From contig NZ_CP061205.1 in the NCBI RefSeq assembly GCF_015240255.1, forward strand, positions 1 to 64,000: 64,000 nt of DNA, written 5' to 3'. Position 1 is the stretch's first letter; every line of letters starts with the position of its first letter. Below are positions 1-11,420 of the stretch, piece after piece. Origin of the DNA: Kordiimonas pumila (GTDB lineage Bacteria; Pseudomonadota; Alphaproteobacteria; Sphingomonadales; Kordiimonadaceae). The notes under the pieces were generated by a model. The model did no database searches, was not told the origin of the DNA, and saw only the letters and a list, made by a program, of their open reading frames with translations. The translations under genes and the position numbers were made by a program.

Positions 1-1371
1 GTGGCCGCGAACATCAGCTCTGATGCATCTGTTACTTCCTGGACAAAAGTATGCGACCGTTTCAAACGCGAATTTGGTGATGATGCCTACCAGACATGGA
101 TGCGTCAACTGGCCTACAACGGCATTGATTCAGGAACCGTTGAATTATCGGCACCGACGAAATTTGTCCGCGACTGGATTCAGCGGCATTATGCTGTACG
201 TATTCAGGACTTTTTTACATCAGAAGATCCAAAAGTTAAAAATCTTGCCATACGCTTGTCTGTTCGCCGCGAGATCAAACGGCCCGAAAAAGAATCAGAA
301 GAATATGACGTGCCTGCACGGGTGGCTGTCAGCAGCCCTCCTGATGAAGGCGGTGCTCTCGACCCTAAATATACGTTTGATACGTTTGTTGTCGGTAAAT
401 CGAACGAGCTTGCCTATGCCGCAGCAAAACGAATTGCCGAATCCAGCGAAGTTACATTCAACCCTTTGTTCCTGCACGGCGGCGTTGGGCTTGGTAAAAC
501 CCACCTTATGCATGCCATAGCGTGGGAAATGCGGAAAAACTTTCCGCGTAAACGGGTTGCTTATATATCGGCAGAAAAATTCATGTTTGAATTTATTGCA
601 GCGCTTCGATTTAAAGATACCCATGCCTTCAAGCAAAAGTTTCGCACTCTTGACCTTTTAATGGTGGATGATGTGCAGTTCATTGCAAACAAGGAAAGCA
701 CGCAGGAAGAGTTCTTCCACACATTCAATGCCCTTGTTGACAACAGGTGTCAGGTTATTATCACAGCTGATAGGTCGCCAACCGATCTGGAAGGCATACA
801 GGAACGTATTATATCCCGCTTGGGCTGGGGCCTTGTGGCAGATATACATCCCACAGACTACGAACTGCGCCTTGGCATCTTGCAGTCAAAAGCGGAACAA
901 ACGGCAAATGTTATCGTGCCCGCTGAAGTGCTGGAGTTTTTGGCACGCAGGATAACATCGAACGTGCGTGAACTGGAAGGTGCCCTAAACCGTGTAGTCG
1001 CCTATGCCACGCTTGTTGGTCGGCCTATTACAATGGATATGACACGGGATGTACTGCAAGATCTGATCCGCGCTAATGACCGCAAGCTTACAATTGATGA
1101 AATACAACGCGCTGTTGCCGATTATTTTAATCTTCGGCTTTCAGAGATGCTCTCGCAGCGTAGAGCGCGCAATATTGCCCGCCCGCGTCAAGTTGCCATG
1201 TATCTTGCAAAACAGCTAACATCACGCAGTTTACCGGAAATTGGCCGCAGGTTTGGTGGCCGTGACCATACAACCGTGATGCACGCCGTGAGAAAAGTGG
1301 AAGATTTGCGCCGGGATGATAGCGCCCTAGACGAAGATATCACCCGTCTTTCACGCCTTCTTGAAGCGTAA
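1..1371 (+). CDS. dnaA: Chromosomal replication initiator protein DnaA
   Basis: DnaA binds origin DNA as an ATP-dependent filament and opens it for replication. The 456-residue product has the full four-domain layout: N-terminal domain I (about 1-85), a linker, an AAA+ core with Walker A GGVGLGKT at 160-167 and Walker B LLMVDD at 219-224, and a C-terminal DNA-binding helix region with the DnaA signature GGRDHTTVMHA at about 419-429. It starts with GTG at the first base of the window, which suggests the record was rotated to begin here; no upstream sequence is available to test the start. It is followed by a strong terminator and then dnaN. I saw no cluster of DnaA boxes around it, so the origin is probably elsewhere. 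Confidence 0.97.
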   Translation: MAANISSDASVTSWTKVCDRFKREFGDDAYQTWMRQLAYNGIDSGTVELSAPTKFVRDWIQRHYAVRIQDFFTSEDPKVKNLAIRLSVRREIKRPEKESEEYDVPARVAVSSPPDEGGALDPKYTFDTFVVGKSNELAYAAAKRIAESSEVTFNPLFLHGGVGLGKTHLMHAIAWEMRKNFPRKRVAYISAEKFMFEFIAALRFKDTHAFKQKFRTLDLLMVDDVQFIANKESTQEEFFHTFNALVDNRCQVIITADRSPTDLEGIQERIISRLGWGLVADIHPTDYELRLGILQSKAEQTANVIVPAEVLEFLARRITSNVRELEGALNRVVAYATLVGRPITMDMTRDVLQDLIRANDRKLTIDEIQRAVADYFNLRLSEMLSQRRARNIARPRQVAMYLAKQLTSRSLPEIGRRFGGRDHTTVMHAVRKVEDLRRDDSALDEDITRLSRLLEA

Positions 1372-1433
1372 AAGACAGCAATATTAGAAGGTGTTAAAAG
1401 TTTTATATGCGACTCGGCAGAAACACTAAGCTT

Positions 1434-1470
1434 AAAAGCCAGAAAAAAAACAGTTTTTCTGGCTTTTTTC
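1434..1470 (+). terminator. Rho-independent terminator after dnaA
   Basis: The stem GCCAGAAAAA / TTTTTCTGGC (1438-1463) is followed directly by a run of six T. It ends dnaA transcription, so dnaN probably has its own promoter in the remaining 175 bases. Confidence 0.85.
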
Positions 1471-1547
1471 CTTTTGGTTTTGGCTTGAACTGGCTATTGT
1501 CACAACTAATGAAATCGCGCACTGACCAAAGGGGGAATTTACCCGCA

Positions 1548-1585
1548 TTTCAGGATGTATTGGGGAGGAATTCATACACCTGAAA
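1548..1585 (+). repeat. Imperfect inverted repeat in the dnaN leader
   Basis: TTTCAGGATGTAT (1548-1560) and ATACACCTGAAA (1574-1585) are complementary apart from one extra base, around a 13-base loop. It lies 60 bases before the dnaN start. It has no T-run, so it is not a simple terminator; it could be a leader hairpin or an operator. Confidence 0.45.
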
Positions 1586-1645
1586 AGCTTGTGTCAGCGG
1601 CACTCAAACCATTAGGTAACGCAGTCAGACAAGAAGAAATTATCC

Positions 1646-2761
1646 ATGAAAGTTACGATCGAACGGAACAGCCTTCTCAAAACACTGGGACACGTGCAAT
1701 CAGTTGTTGAGCGCAGGAATACAATTCCTATCCTGTCTAACGTCATGATCGAGGCTGAAGGCGACACAGTTGCCATGACAGCAACCGATCTTGATATTGC
1801 AATCATTGAAAAAACAGCGGCAACCATTTCTGTGCCCGGCTCCACAACTGTGCCTGCGCACACCCTGTTTGATATTGCCCGTAAACTACCGGATGGATCA
1901 GAAGTGGAATTGTCACTGGAAGACAATGACCGCCTCGTTGTCAAAGCCGGAAGATCACGGTTTACCCTTGCTTGTCTCGACAAGGAAGATTTCCCTGTTA
2001 TGAATCAGGGGGACCTGCCTCACAGGTTCACACTGGCAGCTGAGGAATTGAAGCGCCTGATTGATAAGGCTCGCTTTGCAATTTCTACCGAAGAAACACG
2101 CTATTATCTGAATGGTATTTATTTACACGTTGCCAGTTCAGAAAATGGCAACGTGTTGCGGGCAGTTGCAACTGATGGTCATAGGCTGGCACAAGTAGAG
2201 CAAGATGTGCCTGAAGGCGCCGTCGGCATGCCAGGCATTATTGTGCCGCGCAAAACGGTAGCAGAAATCCGGAAACTGATTGATGAAGTAGACGGTGATG
2301 TCAATATTGCTCTGTCTGATACCAAAATACGGTTCAGTTTTGCAGGCGCCATTATCACATCCAAGCTCATTGACGGTACATTCCCTGACTACAGCCGGGT
2401 TATTCCGCAAGGCAACGACAAAATGCTGGAAATGGACTGTAAGATCCTGTCCGAATCTGTTGACCGTGTTTCCACAATTAGCTCTGACAAAACCCGGTCT
2501 GTGAAGCTTTCGCTTAGTGATGGCACACTCACTCTGTCTGTAAACAGCCCGGATAGCGGCACTGCAACAGAAGAGCTGGCCGTTGCTTACACTGCTGACG
2601 CGCTAGAGATTGGCTTCAACAGCCGGTACTTGATGGATATTTTAGCGCAGGTGGAAGGCGAAAGTGTACAGATTATGCTTGCTGACCCATCAGCACCAAC
2701 CGTTGTAAAAGATGTTATGGACGAAGCTGCCCTTTATGTTTTGATGCCAATGCGCGTCTAA
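1646..2761 (+). CDS. dnaN: DNA polymerase III beta subunit (sliding clamp)
   Basis: The 371-residue product has the length and character of the ring-shaped beta clamp, which tethers DNA polymerase III to DNA and acts as a docking site for many DNA enzymes. The N-terminus MKVTIERNSLLKTLGHVQSV is typical, and the end (LYVLMPMRV) is the usual C-terminal strand (VMPMRL-like) near the peptide-binding pocket. The ATG at 1646 has an AAGAAGA stretch upstream. The gene follows the dnaA terminator and is 93 bases before recF, in the common order dnaA-dnaN-recF-gyrB. Confidence 0.97.
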   Translation: MKVTIERNSLLKTLGHVQSVVERRNTIPILSNVMIEAEGDTVAMTATDLDIAIIEKTAATISVPGSTTVPAHTLFDIARKLPDGSEVELSLEDNDRLVVKAGRSRFTLACLDKEDFPVMNQGDLPHRFTLAAEELKRLIDKARFAISTEETRYYLNGIYLHVASSENGNVLRAVATDGHRLAQVEQDVPEGAVGMPGIIVPRKTVAEIRKLIDEVDGDVNIALSDTKIRFSFAGAIITSKLIDGTFPDYSRVIPQGNDKMLEMDCKILSESVDRVSTISSDKTRSVKLSLSDGTLTLSVNSPDSGTATEELAVAYTADALEIGFNSRYLMDILAQVEGESVQIMLADPSAPTVVKDVMDEAALYVLMPMRV

Positions 2762-2854
2762 ACATAAAAAGGGGCACCGTTCAGCACAGAATGAAAAGGG
2801 GTTTTAAAGCCGGCACCAAAGCCAGCGGTTACAAACAGGGCAAGGGTTTATGAG

Positions 2855-4021
2855 ATGATCAACATAAAGCCCTCTGCCCAAACTTTTGTATCGAAGCTCA
2901 CATTGACCGACTTCCGGTGTTATGACCGAGTAACCCTTCCTCTATCCTGTGATCATACGCTTGTTGTGCTAACAGGCCCAAATGGGGCCGGAAAAACAAA
3001 TTTGCTGGAAGCTATCAGCTATCTGGCACCGGGTCGAGGTCTGAGACGCGCTGCGCTTTCAGATGTTGCCCGTAAAAATGGGGCAGGAACATGGGCTGTA
3101 GCTGCAGACCTGCTAGTTGGTACTGAAACCGTGAAAGCCGGTACTGGCGTAATGGAACCGGGCGATACAACAACATCAAAGCGGGTTGTACGTCTGGATG
3201 GAAAAACAATACAGAACAGCAATACCTTCGGGGAACGCTGGTCTGTAAGCTGGTTAACACCGCAGATGGACAGGCTTTTCATTGAGGGGCCATCCTCGAG
3301 GCGGCGCTTTCTGGATAGAATGGTTCTGGGCCTATTCCCTGACCATAGCCGGCAAGTGGGTGCATATGAGCGTGTTATGCGGGAGCGCAACAAGCTTTTG
3401 GCACAGGATGGACGAAATGCTGACAGTGTATGGCTTGGTGCACTGGAAGCAAGAATGGCAGAGCACGGTACAGCGATTGCTGTGGCTAGGCTGGAGTTTG
3501 CAGGACAATTGGCCGGGCAACTGGCTACTGAAAAGAAAGGACCATTTCCAAAAGCAGAGCTGGCAATTGATGGCTGGATCGAGGGTATGTTAGCCGAAGG
3601 GGCTGCTGCTGTTGAAGTAGAAGTTATCTTCAGAAACCATCTTGCCAAAACTCGAGGAACAGACTTGGGCGGCAGAACAAGCGGCGGTGTACACAAAACA
3701 GACCTTGTTGTAACCCACGCCCCCAAAGGCCTAACCGCTGATCTGTGCTCAACCGGTGAACAAAAAGCCCTGTTAGTAGCTCTTGTTCTTGCCAATGCCC
3801 GGTTACAAACAGCTCTCAGAGGGCAAGCTCCTCTAATGCTTATGGATGAAGTTGCAGCGCATCTGGACGCCGAAAGGCGACAAGCGCTTTTTGAAACACT
3901 TGCTGAACTGGGGAGCCAGTGCTGGTTAACTGGAACAGATATAGGCCTTTTTAATGGCCTGTCTGGTAAAGCAGAATTTTTTAATGTGTCAGACGGCGTG
4001 ATCCAGCAGGCTGACAAATGA
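2855..4021 (+). CDS. recF: DNA replication and repair protein RecF
   Basis: RecF is an SMC/ABC-like ATPase that helps load RecA at gaps in damaged DNA. In the 388-residue product the Walker A motif GPNGAGKT is at 41-48, the ABC-type signature STGEQK near 298, and Walker B (LMLMDEVAAHLD) near 328. The early KLTLTDFRCYDRVTL stretch is the usual RecF N-terminus. The gene lies between dnaN and gyrB, 16 bases before the latter, which suggests co-transcription. A 360-codon open frame on the opposite strand is a codon-usage shadow. Confidence 0.96.
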   Translation: MINIKPSAQTFVSKLTLTDFRCYDRVTLPLSCDHTLVVLTGPNGAGKTNLLEAISYLAPGRGLRRAALSDVARKNGAGTWAVAADLLVGTETVKAGTGVMEPGDTTTSKRVVRLDGKTIQNSNTFGERWSVSWLTPQMDRLFIEGPSSRRRFLDRMVLGLFPDHSRQVGAYERVMRERNKLLAQDGRNADSVWLGALEARMAEHGTAIAVARLEFAGQLAGQLATEKKGPFPKAELAIDGWIEGMLAEGAAAVEVEVIFRNHLAKTRGTDLGGRTSGGVHKTDLVVTHAPKGLTADLCSTGEQKALLVALVLANARLQTALRGQAPLMLMDEVAAHLDAERRQALFETLAELGSQCWLTGTDIGLFNGLSGKAEFFNVSDGVIQQADK

Positions 4022-4025
4022 CTGA

Positions 4026-6482
<2,457 letters not shown>

Positions 6483-6507
6483 CCTGCCAGAACACCTTTA
6501 CAGATAA

Positions 6508-6541
6508 AAAGAGCGGCCCTAAAATTGGTCGCTCTTTTTTT
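6508..6541 (+). terminator. Bidirectional terminator between gyrB and hslO
   Basis: AGAGCGGCC / GGTCGCTCT forms a stem with one G-T pair, preceded by A5 and followed by a T-run. It can therefore serve gyrB on the plus strand and the argD-argF-hslO group on the minus strand. Confidence 0.85.
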
Positions 6542-6602
6542 ATATCGGTTTCTGGTCAAGCCAACAGACAAGAAACCTGCCACCCGAACGGTAGAGGCCC
6601 TG

Positions 6603-7577
6603 CTATATGCTTTTGACTTCTTTCGGGGTGAACTTATAGGTGCTATTACAGAACTGGCAATTTACATCGATTGTGCCTTCATCTGTGAGCATATCTGACA
6701 GGTCTTCGTCCTTAAAGCTTTTCAACACACCCTGCAGCCGTTCACGTGAACAGCGACATTCATGCATCATATGGGCAGGCTCAAAAACCCTCACACCGTC
6801 TTCATGATACAAACGGAATAAAAGTTGGTCGAGATCCATCTGCGGGTCAAGAAGCTCTTCGGTTTTAACGCTACTCATCAGAATGGAAGCCCGGTCCCAT
6901 TGTTCCTGCGTTTCACGGTCTAAAATACGCTCGCGCCCCGTTTCACCGCGCGCCAGATGCTGCACCATAATACCGCCTGCGCGCCAGTGATTTGTGACCG
7001 GGTCACGACCACAAGACAATCGAATCTCTGTTGGTGTCTGTTCACTATTCAGAAAGTAATTGCGCCCAACCTCTGAAAGGCTAACACCGTTTAATTCAAC
7101 AATACCCTGATAACGCTCCATATCATCGCCTTGGTCAATAGTGAGAGCCAAGTACCCCGATTTTGAGCCAATCAAGCCATTGAAGCTCGGGTTTTTACCA
7201 TATGTTGAAAGTTTTTGTTCATCAATTTCGGCATAGCCGCGCAGCTTGCCTATACCATCTGCACCGCGCATATAATCTGCTACCATCATTGGGACTGCGC
7301 CGCTCGATTTTGTTTGCAGGGTAACAATACCATCAAACTTCATCATAGAGCCAAGCATGCCCGTGAGAACGAGCATTTCACCAAGAATAATAGCAACAGG
7401 ATCAGGATAGTTATGCGCTTTTAGAATTTGCTCTGCGACTGTACCCAGCCGGAGCGCACGCCCCCGAACATCTGCCGTATCGGTCGCTCCTTCAATCTGA
7501 AATGGACGCACTTCATTATCGCGGCTATCAATAGGGTCGCTGATAACAATCGGCGCATCTGGGGTATTCATCACCAT
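6603..7577 (-). CDS. hslO: 33 kDa redox-regulated chaperone Hsp33
   Basis: Hsp33 is a cytosolic holdase chaperone switched on by oxidation. The 324-residue product has the substrate-binding N-terminal domain (GRALRLGTVAEQILKAHNYP, MVADYMRGADGIGKLRGYAE) and the C-terminal redox switch, with the zinc-binding cysteines CRC and CQFC. Its ATG overlaps the stop of argF by one base (TAATG), so it is probably translationally coupled. The order argD-argF-hslO is common in Alphaproteobacteria. Confidence 0.95.
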   Translation of the reverse strand: MVMNTPDAPIVISDPIDSRDNEVRPFQIEGATDTADVRGRALRLGTVAEQILKAHNYPDPVAIILGEMLVLTGMLGSMMKFDGIVTLQTKSSGAVPMMVADYMRGADGIGKLRGYAEIDEQKLSTYGKNPSFNGLIGSKSGYLALTIDQGDDMERYQGIVELNGVSLSEVGRNYFLNSEQTPTEIRLSCGRDPVTNHWRAGGIMVQHLARGETGRERILDRETQEQWDRASILMSSVKTEELLDPQMDLDQLLFRLYHEDGVRVFEPAHMMHECRCSRERLQGVLKSFKDEDLSDMLTDEGTIDVNCQFCNSTYKFTPKEVKSI

Positions 7578-8518
7578 TATATTTTACCCAGGCACCAGGC
7601 AATGATCGCCTTTTGAACATGAAGCCGGTTTTCAGCCTCATCAAATATAACTGACTGAGGACCATCAATAATATCTGCCGTTACCTCTTCGCCCCTGTGC
7701 GCGGGAAGGCAGTGCAGAAATATAGCATTTTTAGCGGCTTTCGACATAATGCCCGCATTAACCTGATAAGGTTCCAAGTCTTTCATACGAGCATCAATAT
7801 TTTTATCGCCCATTGAAACCCATGTATCAGTAATCACAACCTCTGCACCAACAGAAGCGGCTTCTGGGTCTGTCGTGAGTGTAATATCACCGCTATTATC
7901 TTTTGCCCACTTCATTACTTTTTTTGACGGCGTGTATCCATCTGGGCAAGCAAGCATCAAGGGGAAATCAAATTTTACGGCAGCTTCAATAAGCGAATTA
8001 GCAACATTGTTACCATCACCGTACCATGCCATTTTCCGACCAGCGAGGCTGCCTAAATGTTCTTCAATTGTAAGTAGATCAGCCATAAGCTGACAAGGGT
8101 GCGACTTGTTCGTAAGCGCATTGATAACCGGCACAGTGCCTTCTGTTGCCAATTCAACAAGGGCATCGTGCGACTTTGCCCTGATCATGATGGCATCAAC
8201 ATATCGGCTCATGACCTTAGCAGTATCGGCAACCGTTTCACCGCGCCCAAGCTGCATGTTATTGCCCTGCATAACAATGCTTGTACCACCAAGTTGCTGC
8301 ATCGCCATCTGGAAACTAATGCGCGTACGTGTTGATGACTTTTCAAAAATCATGGCAAGCGCATGGCCTGAAAGCGGTGCAGCAGGGTCTACTTGACCCT
8401 TTGCCAAACCACGACGCGCCTGTTTCCATTTTTTAGCTGTATCCAAAATATGGCGCAGCAAATCTGCGGGAATATCTTTAAGATCAATAAAATGGCTATT
8501 TACAGACACGTCGCTCAT
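7577..8518 (-). CDS. argF: Ornithine carbamoyltransferase
   Basis: This enzyme joins ornithine and carbamoyl phosphate to give citrulline in arginine synthesis. The 313-residue product carries the carbamoyl phosphate motif SSTRTR (near residue 60), the ornithine-side motif HCLPAHRGEEV near 270, and MQLGRGET and HPCQLMADL in between. It sits 29 bases downstream of argD and overlaps hslO by one base, so the three genes look like one operon. Confidence 0.96.
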   Translation of the reverse strand: MSDVSVNSHFIDLKDIPADLLRHILDTAKKWKQARRGLAKGQVDPAAPLSGHALAMIFEKSSTRTRISFQMAMQQLGGTSIVMQGNNMQLGRGETVADTAKVMSRYVDAIMIRAKSHDALVELATEGTVPVINALTNKSHPCQLMADLLTIEEHLGSLAGRKMAWYGDGNNVANSLIEAAVKFDFPLMLACPDGYTPSKKVMKWAKDNSGDITLTTDPEAASVGAEVVITDTWVSMGDKNIDARMKDLEPYQVNAGIMSKAAKNAIFLHCLPAHRGEEVTADIIDGPQSVIFDEAENRLHVQKAIIAWCLGKI

Positions 8519-8547
8519 AACACTAACTCTTTAAAATGTGAGTATGC

Positions 8548-9732
8548 CTACTCTGCTTTCTTTTCATATTCCGCAAAGGCAGCATCATATTTTTCCATTG
8601 CTTCATCAATATGACTTTCCTCGATAATAAGTGGTGGTAGCATACGCACCACATTATCGCCAGCCACAGCGGGCAACATGCCGCGACTAATCATATCAAC
8701 CACAATATCACGGGTTGGGATAGAGGGAACCTGAATGCCCGCCATAAGACCCTTGCCGCGTACTTCTGTAATCAAACCGCTATAGCGCTGCTGCAAGGCG
8801 GCAAGGCGACCATGTAACATTTCGCCCATTTCCACCACACGGTCAAGAAAACCGGGGGCCAACATTACGTCTAACACAGCATTACCGATAGCCATGGCAA
8901 GAGGGTTACCCCCATATGTTGTGCCATGTGTGCCAACGGTCATACCTGAAGCCGCGTCTTCTGTTGCGAGGCATGCACCAAGCGGGAAGCCGCCGCCAAT
9001 ACCCTTAGCAACAGACATAATGTCTGGCTTCGCGCCTGACCATTCATGGGCAAAAAGTTTACCCGTGCGCCCCATACCACACTGAATTTCATCAAATACC
9101 AGCAGAATGCCGTTATCATCACAGATCTTGCGAAGTTCCTGCATGGCCGCATCGGAAAGCGAACGAATACCGCCCTCCCCTTGTACTGGCTCTACCATAA
9201 TACCGCCAGTTTCCGGGCCTATTGCAGCCTTCACTGCCTCAATGTCACCAAAAGGCACAACATCAAATCCATCAGGTAATGGCTCAAAACCTTTTGTAAG
9301 CTTTTCCTGGCCAGATGCTGCGATCCCTGCAAGCGTGCGGCCATGGAAAGCAGACGCCATTGTGATCAAACGATACTTGCCTTTATTGCCTTTATCATAG
9401 TGATACTTACGCACCATCTTGATCGCACATTCAATGGCTTCTGCACCAGAGTTCGTGAAAAAGACAGTATCTGCAAAGCTGGCATCCACCAGACGCTGCG
9501 CCAGTTTATCTCCAAGAGGGATACGGTATGTATTTGCCGTGTGCCAAAGCTTCTGACCCTGATCTATAAGTGCTTTAACAAGCACTGGGTGAGAATGGCC
9601 AAGGCACATAACGCCAATGCCTGAATAAAAATCCAGGTATTTTTTACCGTCTGTATCATACAGATACATGCCCTCACCGCGCTCAAATGCCACTGGCATA
9701 CGTGCATATGTTGGCATAAGTGATGTAATCAC
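8548..9732 (-). CDS. argD: Acetylornithine aminotransferase (class III, PLP)
   Basis: ArgD converts N-acetylglutamate semialdehyde to N-acetylornithine in arginine synthesis and may also act on succinyldiaminopimelate. The 394-residue protein has class III aminotransferase landmarks: FTNSGAEAIECAIKM near 95, FHGRTLAG near 130, VFDEIQCGMGRTGK near 220 and the PLP lysine in SVAKGIGGGFPLGA near 245. The GTG start at 9732 is preceded by GAGGGAG, which favours it over the internal ATG five codons later. It is the first gene of argD-argF-hslO. Confidence 0.94.
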   Translation of the reverse strand: MITSLMPTYARMPVAFERGEGMYLYDTDGKKYLDFYSGIGVMCLGHSHPVLVKALIDQGQKLWHTANTYRIPLGDKLAQRLVDASFADTVFFTNSGAEAIECAIKMVRKYHYDKGNKGKYRLITMASAFHGRTLAGIAASGQEKLTKGFEPLPDGFDVVPFGDIEAVKAAIGPETGGIMVEPVQGEGGIRSLSDAAMQELRKICDDNGILLVFDEIQCGMGRTGKLFAHEWSGAKPDIMSVAKGIGGGFPLGACLATEDAASGMTVGTHGTTYGGNPLAMAIGNAVLDVMLAPGFLDRVVEMGEMLHGRLAALQQRYSGLITEVRGKGLMAGIQVPSIPTRDIVVDMISRGMLPAVAGDNVVRMLPPLIIEESHIDEAMEKYDAAFAEYEKKAE

Positions 9733-9774
9733 AGTTTATCTCCCTCAGGGTATAAAGTTAGCTTTTTAGAACCT

Positions 9775-9813
9775 AAAAAAACAGCAAACCGGCATACTCA
9801 TGTATACCGGCTG
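9775..9813 (-). terminator. Probable terminator after the ABC-2 permease gene
   Basis: Read on the minus strand, CCGGTATAC / GTATGCCGG (one mismatch, 4-base loop, 9789-9810) with an outer CAG/CTG pair is followed by seven T. It separates the permease gene from argD. Confidence 0.65.
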
Positions 9814-9914
9814 TCAGGACGGGCAGAATGCCTTTCACCTTGAGGGAAGTCAATGCACACAAAGGGTATTTTTTAGCAAAATTCGGCCAATTTTTAACGA
9901 ATTAGCCGCCAAAT

Positions 9915-10739
9915 TCACGCTTTTAGCCTGTAGCCTGTTTTAAATGCACGATATACCCACAGCAAAAGTCCTATATTGAGAACCATTGTATACACAACAC
10001 CTGTTAAAATATCACTGTCTGCGCGGTCTATAAAGCCGTACCTGAACCCATCAATCATGTAGAAAAACGGGTTCACTTTTGAGAAAATCTGCCAGCCATC
10101 ATGCAGTCGCTCAATAGAATAGAACGTGCCCGACAGTAAACTCAAAGGTGCTACAACAAAATTGGTAACCGAAGCCGAATGATCAAACTTTTCCGCCCAA
10201 AGGCCTGTCAGTACACCAATAAGCGACAGCATGGCACTGGCTGCAAAGGCAAAATAAAGAATAGGCCAAAAATGATAAATATGCATCTCAACGCCCGGCA
10301 TTAAGAAAAAAGCAACACCGACAGAGACACCAACAAGCATACCCCGGCAAATACCGCCCATAACATAGCCGATTGTCAGTTCCAGTGCAGAAAGCGGTGG
10401 CATTAAGGTATCAACAATATTTCCCTGCACCTTTGCTATCAAAATTGAAGAGCTGGTATTGGCAAACGCATTCTGCAAAATAGCCATAACAACAAGACCC
10501 GGGGCCAGAAACTGCGCATATGGAATGTTGGCAATAACCCGGCCATCACCCCCCAAAGCGAGTGTGAAAATAATCATAAAAAGGATGGTTGTTACAGCCG
10601 GGGCTGCAAGGGTTTGCGACCAAACTTTCAAGAATCGGCGCGACTCACGGGAAAAAAGAGTCCACACACCAAGCCAGTTTACAGCCCCGATCGTGCGTGA
10701 ACCTTGGGCAGGATATGCGTTTTTTGCGTCAATCAGCAC
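9915..10739 (-). CDS. ABC-2 type transporter permease (NodJ/YadH-like)
   Basis: This is an integral inner-membrane permease of the ABC-2 family. The 274 residues contain about six hydrophobic segments, and the middle stretch (QNAFANTSSSILIAKVQGNIVDTLMPPLSALEL) and the late LSGTFYSIERL and NPFFYMIDGFRYGF stretches are typical of the family that exports polysaccharides, lipids or drugs. The GTG start has a clear AAGGAG seven bases upstream. No ATP-binding partner gene lies next to it in this window, which is unusual since such pairs normally adjoin, so the substrate is unknown. Confidence 0.88.
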   Translation of the reverse strand: MLIDAKNAYPAQGSRTIGAVNWLGVWTLFSRESRRFLKVWSQTLAAPAVTTILFMIIFTLALGGDGRVIANIPYAQFLAPGLVVMAILQNAFANTSSSILIAKVQGNIVDTLMPPLSALELTIGYVMGGICRGMLVGVSVGVAFFLMPGVEMHIYHFWPILYFAFAASAMLSLIGVLTGLWAEKFDHSASVTNFVVAPLSLLSGTFYSIERLHDGWQIFSKVNPFFYMIDGFRYGFIDRADSDILTGVVYTMVLNIGLLLWVYRAFKTGYRLKA

Positions 10740-10882
10740 GAATTTTCTCCTTTTTTACACTCTATCTATACATATGACTGCATATGGGGCCTTGGCAAGA
10801 GGGGTAAGAGGGGGATATAAGCAACATTAACTCGCTTGGCGGGATACTTATTTTTAGCCATCACTTATATAAAGGGATAGAA

Positions 10883-11299
10883 ATGGCCTGGACGGAAGAC
10901 CGAATCGATCAGCTGAAAAAACTTTGGGACAATGGCCTGAGCGCAAGTCAGATTGCCAAAGAGCTGGGTGAAGGTGTCACCCGCAACGCTGTTATTGGTA
11001 AAGCACACCGACTTGGCCTGAAGTCTCGGCCCTCCCCTGTTAAGACAGACGGCGAAAAGAAAAAGGTAGCCCCGAAAAAAATTGCCAAAAAATCTGGCAA
11101 GAAATTTGTCACGTTGCTGGACCTAACCGACCGTATGTGCAAATGGCCTTCTGGGCACCCTGGTGACGCTGATTTTCAGTTTTGCGGTAAAGCATCTGAG
11201 CCTGGCATGCCTTACTGTGCAGGCCACTGCGCTGAAGCTTATCAGGCACAGCCCCCGCGCCGTGATCGCCGCCAACTGCAACGGCAGCCTATCCTTTAA
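10883..11299 (+). CDS. gcrA: GcrA-family cell cycle regulator
   Basis: GcrA is an alphaproteobacterial transcription factor that binds sigma70 RNA polymerase and favours promoters carrying methylated GANTC sites, controlling cell-cycle genes. The 138-residue product begins MAWTEDRIDQLKKLW with the N-terminal DNA-binding helix-turn-helix (about 1-45), followed by a lysine-rich linker and the C-terminal sigma-binding part with MCKWPSGHPGD and CGKASEPGMPYCAGHC. It is divergent from the ABC-2 permease gene. I see no GANTC in the 143 bases in front of it; one lies just inside the coding region. Confidence 0.95.
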   Translation: MAWTEDRIDQLKKLWDNGLSASQIAKELGEGVTRNAVIGKAHRLGLKSRPSPVKTDGEKKKVAPKKIAKKSGKKFVTLLDLTDRMCKWPSGHPGDADFQFCGKASEPGMPYCAGHCAEAYQAQPPRRDRRQLQRQPIL

Positions 11300-11420
11300 A
11301 CCACAAAACATTTTTGTGGTCACGAAAATGCTATCACAATAACCTTGTATATTGTGTGCCCCTGAATAGAGTATAGTTATTCGGGAATAATAAACTGTCA
11401 CCTACGGGTTGGAGAAAAAC

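Noticed and set aside
1-2854. Replication origin next to dnaA
   Set aside because: No cluster of TTATNCACA-type DnaA boxes or A+T-rich unwinding stretch was found; many Alphaproteobacteria have the origin elsewhere.
9986-9995. TTGTATACAC as another GntR operator
   Set aside because: It lies inside the ABC-2 permease coding sequence without the wider palindrome, so it is treated as chance.
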